In this document: positions 5,187-5,408 of the stretch, piece by piece
Numbering within the stretch: the first letter of the stretch is position 1
Layout of the letters: each line of letters opens with the position of its first letter
NCBI GenBank assembly: GCA_023621975.1
Contig: JAMOAC010000359.1
Location: 1 to 5,408 of the forward strand
Reading direction: 5' to 3'
Length of the DNA stretch: 5,408 nt
DNA from: Bacillota bacterium
GTDB lineage: Bacteria; Bacillota_A; Clostridia; Acetivibrionales; DUMB01
The notes under the pieces: model-generated
What the model saw: only the letters and a program-made list of their open reading frames with translations
Told to the model about the DNA's origin: nothing
The model's database searches: none
Translations under genes and position numbers: made by a program

Positions 5187-5408
5187 TTACAAAGTGTCTG
5201 TCTGCTCCCATGGCAGCCTGATCAGCTTGGCTAAAGGCAGCAGCGGAACATTAATTACGCGCCCTGCCTCCTCAAGAGGCTTTTTCAATCCGCTTGCAAA
5301 TGCTACAGGTATACCAGTCTCCTTTGAAACTTCCTCCAGCATTCTCTGGCCTTCAATAATATCCTCCGGGGTAGTTTCAAAAAGGTAATTGGTGTTATTT
5401 ACGAGCCT
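5187..5408 (-). CDS. C-terminal end of an unidentified protein (cut by window edge)
   Basis: A minus-strand frame is open from the window edge to a TAA at 5187-5189, giving the last 73 residues of a protein. Sense-strand evidence: there are no internal stops, the codon use is like its neighbours, it has the same orientation as the operon, and the residue pattern is protein-like. Visible segments are RLVNNTNYLFETTPEDIIEG (1-20), an amphipathic stretch to about residue 30, TGIPVAFASGL (31-41) and a hydrophobic, proline-containing end VPLLPLAKLIRLPWEQ (54-69). The NNTN...ETT...DII-G pattern reminds me of C-terminal parts of P-loop MinD/ParA/CobQ-like proteins in anaerobes, but no catalytic motif is in view, so this is a weak suggestion. 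The stop lies about 100 nt before the ferredoxin start. Confidence 0.75.
   Translation of the reverse strand, partial: RLVNNTNYLFETTPEDIIEGQRMLEEVSKETGIPVAFASGLKKPLEEAGRVINVPLLPLAKLIRLPWEQTDTL

Noticed and set aside
5194..5388. Plus-strand frame of 64 codons near the right edge
   Set aside because: The minus-strand frame over the same bases is open to the window edge and more protein-like, matching the direction of its neighbours.
1..5408. CRISPR array, tRNA/rRNA, insertion sequence or phage genes
   Set aside because: No regularly spaced repeats, no RNA gene signatures, and no transposase or integrase motifs were seen on either strand.

Overview
The window looks like a piece of a low-GC, Gram-positive, strictly anaerobic chromosome, most likely a Clostridia member of the cellulolytic type. 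This is inferred from a ferredoxin-linked 2-oxoacid oxidoreductase, a YesN-like response regulator, strong G-rich Shine-Dalgarno sites and AT-rich intergenic DNA with consensus sigma-A promoters. Every gene I can support is on the minus strand, so transcription runs from high to low coordinates.

Layout in transcription order. (1) 5187-5408: the last 73 codons of a gene that enters from outside the window; I cannot identify it securely. (2) A near-consensus promoter (5148-5176) followed by a tight four-gene operon: an 8Fe ferredoxin-like delta subunit (4880-5086), a VorB-type alpha subunit (3803-4864), a TPP-binding beta subunit (3055-3801) and a gamma subunit (2516-3049). Spacings are 15, 1 and 5 nt, and a long hairpin plus U-tract (2388-2445) ends the unit. 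Together these encode a complete four-subunit 2-oxoacid:ferredoxin oxidoreductase, which converts a 2-oxoacid and CoA to acyl-CoA, CO2 and reduced ferredoxin. The alpha subunit points to branched-chain 2-oxoacids, but sequence alone does not fix the substrate. (3) 2172-2387: the control region of the next gene, with a TTGACA-17-TAATAT promoter, a perfect inverted repeat between its boxes, and a leader of about 120 nt that can fold into an H-type pseudoknot over the ribosome-binding site. (4) 681-2171: a cytoplasmic protein made of two different alpha/beta-hydrolase (esterase) domains in tandem. (5) 514-680: an AT-rich intergenic region with repeats and a GC-rich dyad. (6) 1-513: the N-terminal 171 codons of an AraC/YesN-type response regulator that runs off the window.

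The oxidoreductase operon is ordinary anaerobic core metabolism. The most unusual part is the double-esterase gene and its control region, where two independent layers of regulation (a promoter-embedded dyad and an SD-masking pseudoknot) can be read from the sequence. Both are predictions from pattern only. I found no tRNA or rRNA gene, CRISPR array, insertion sequence or integrase.
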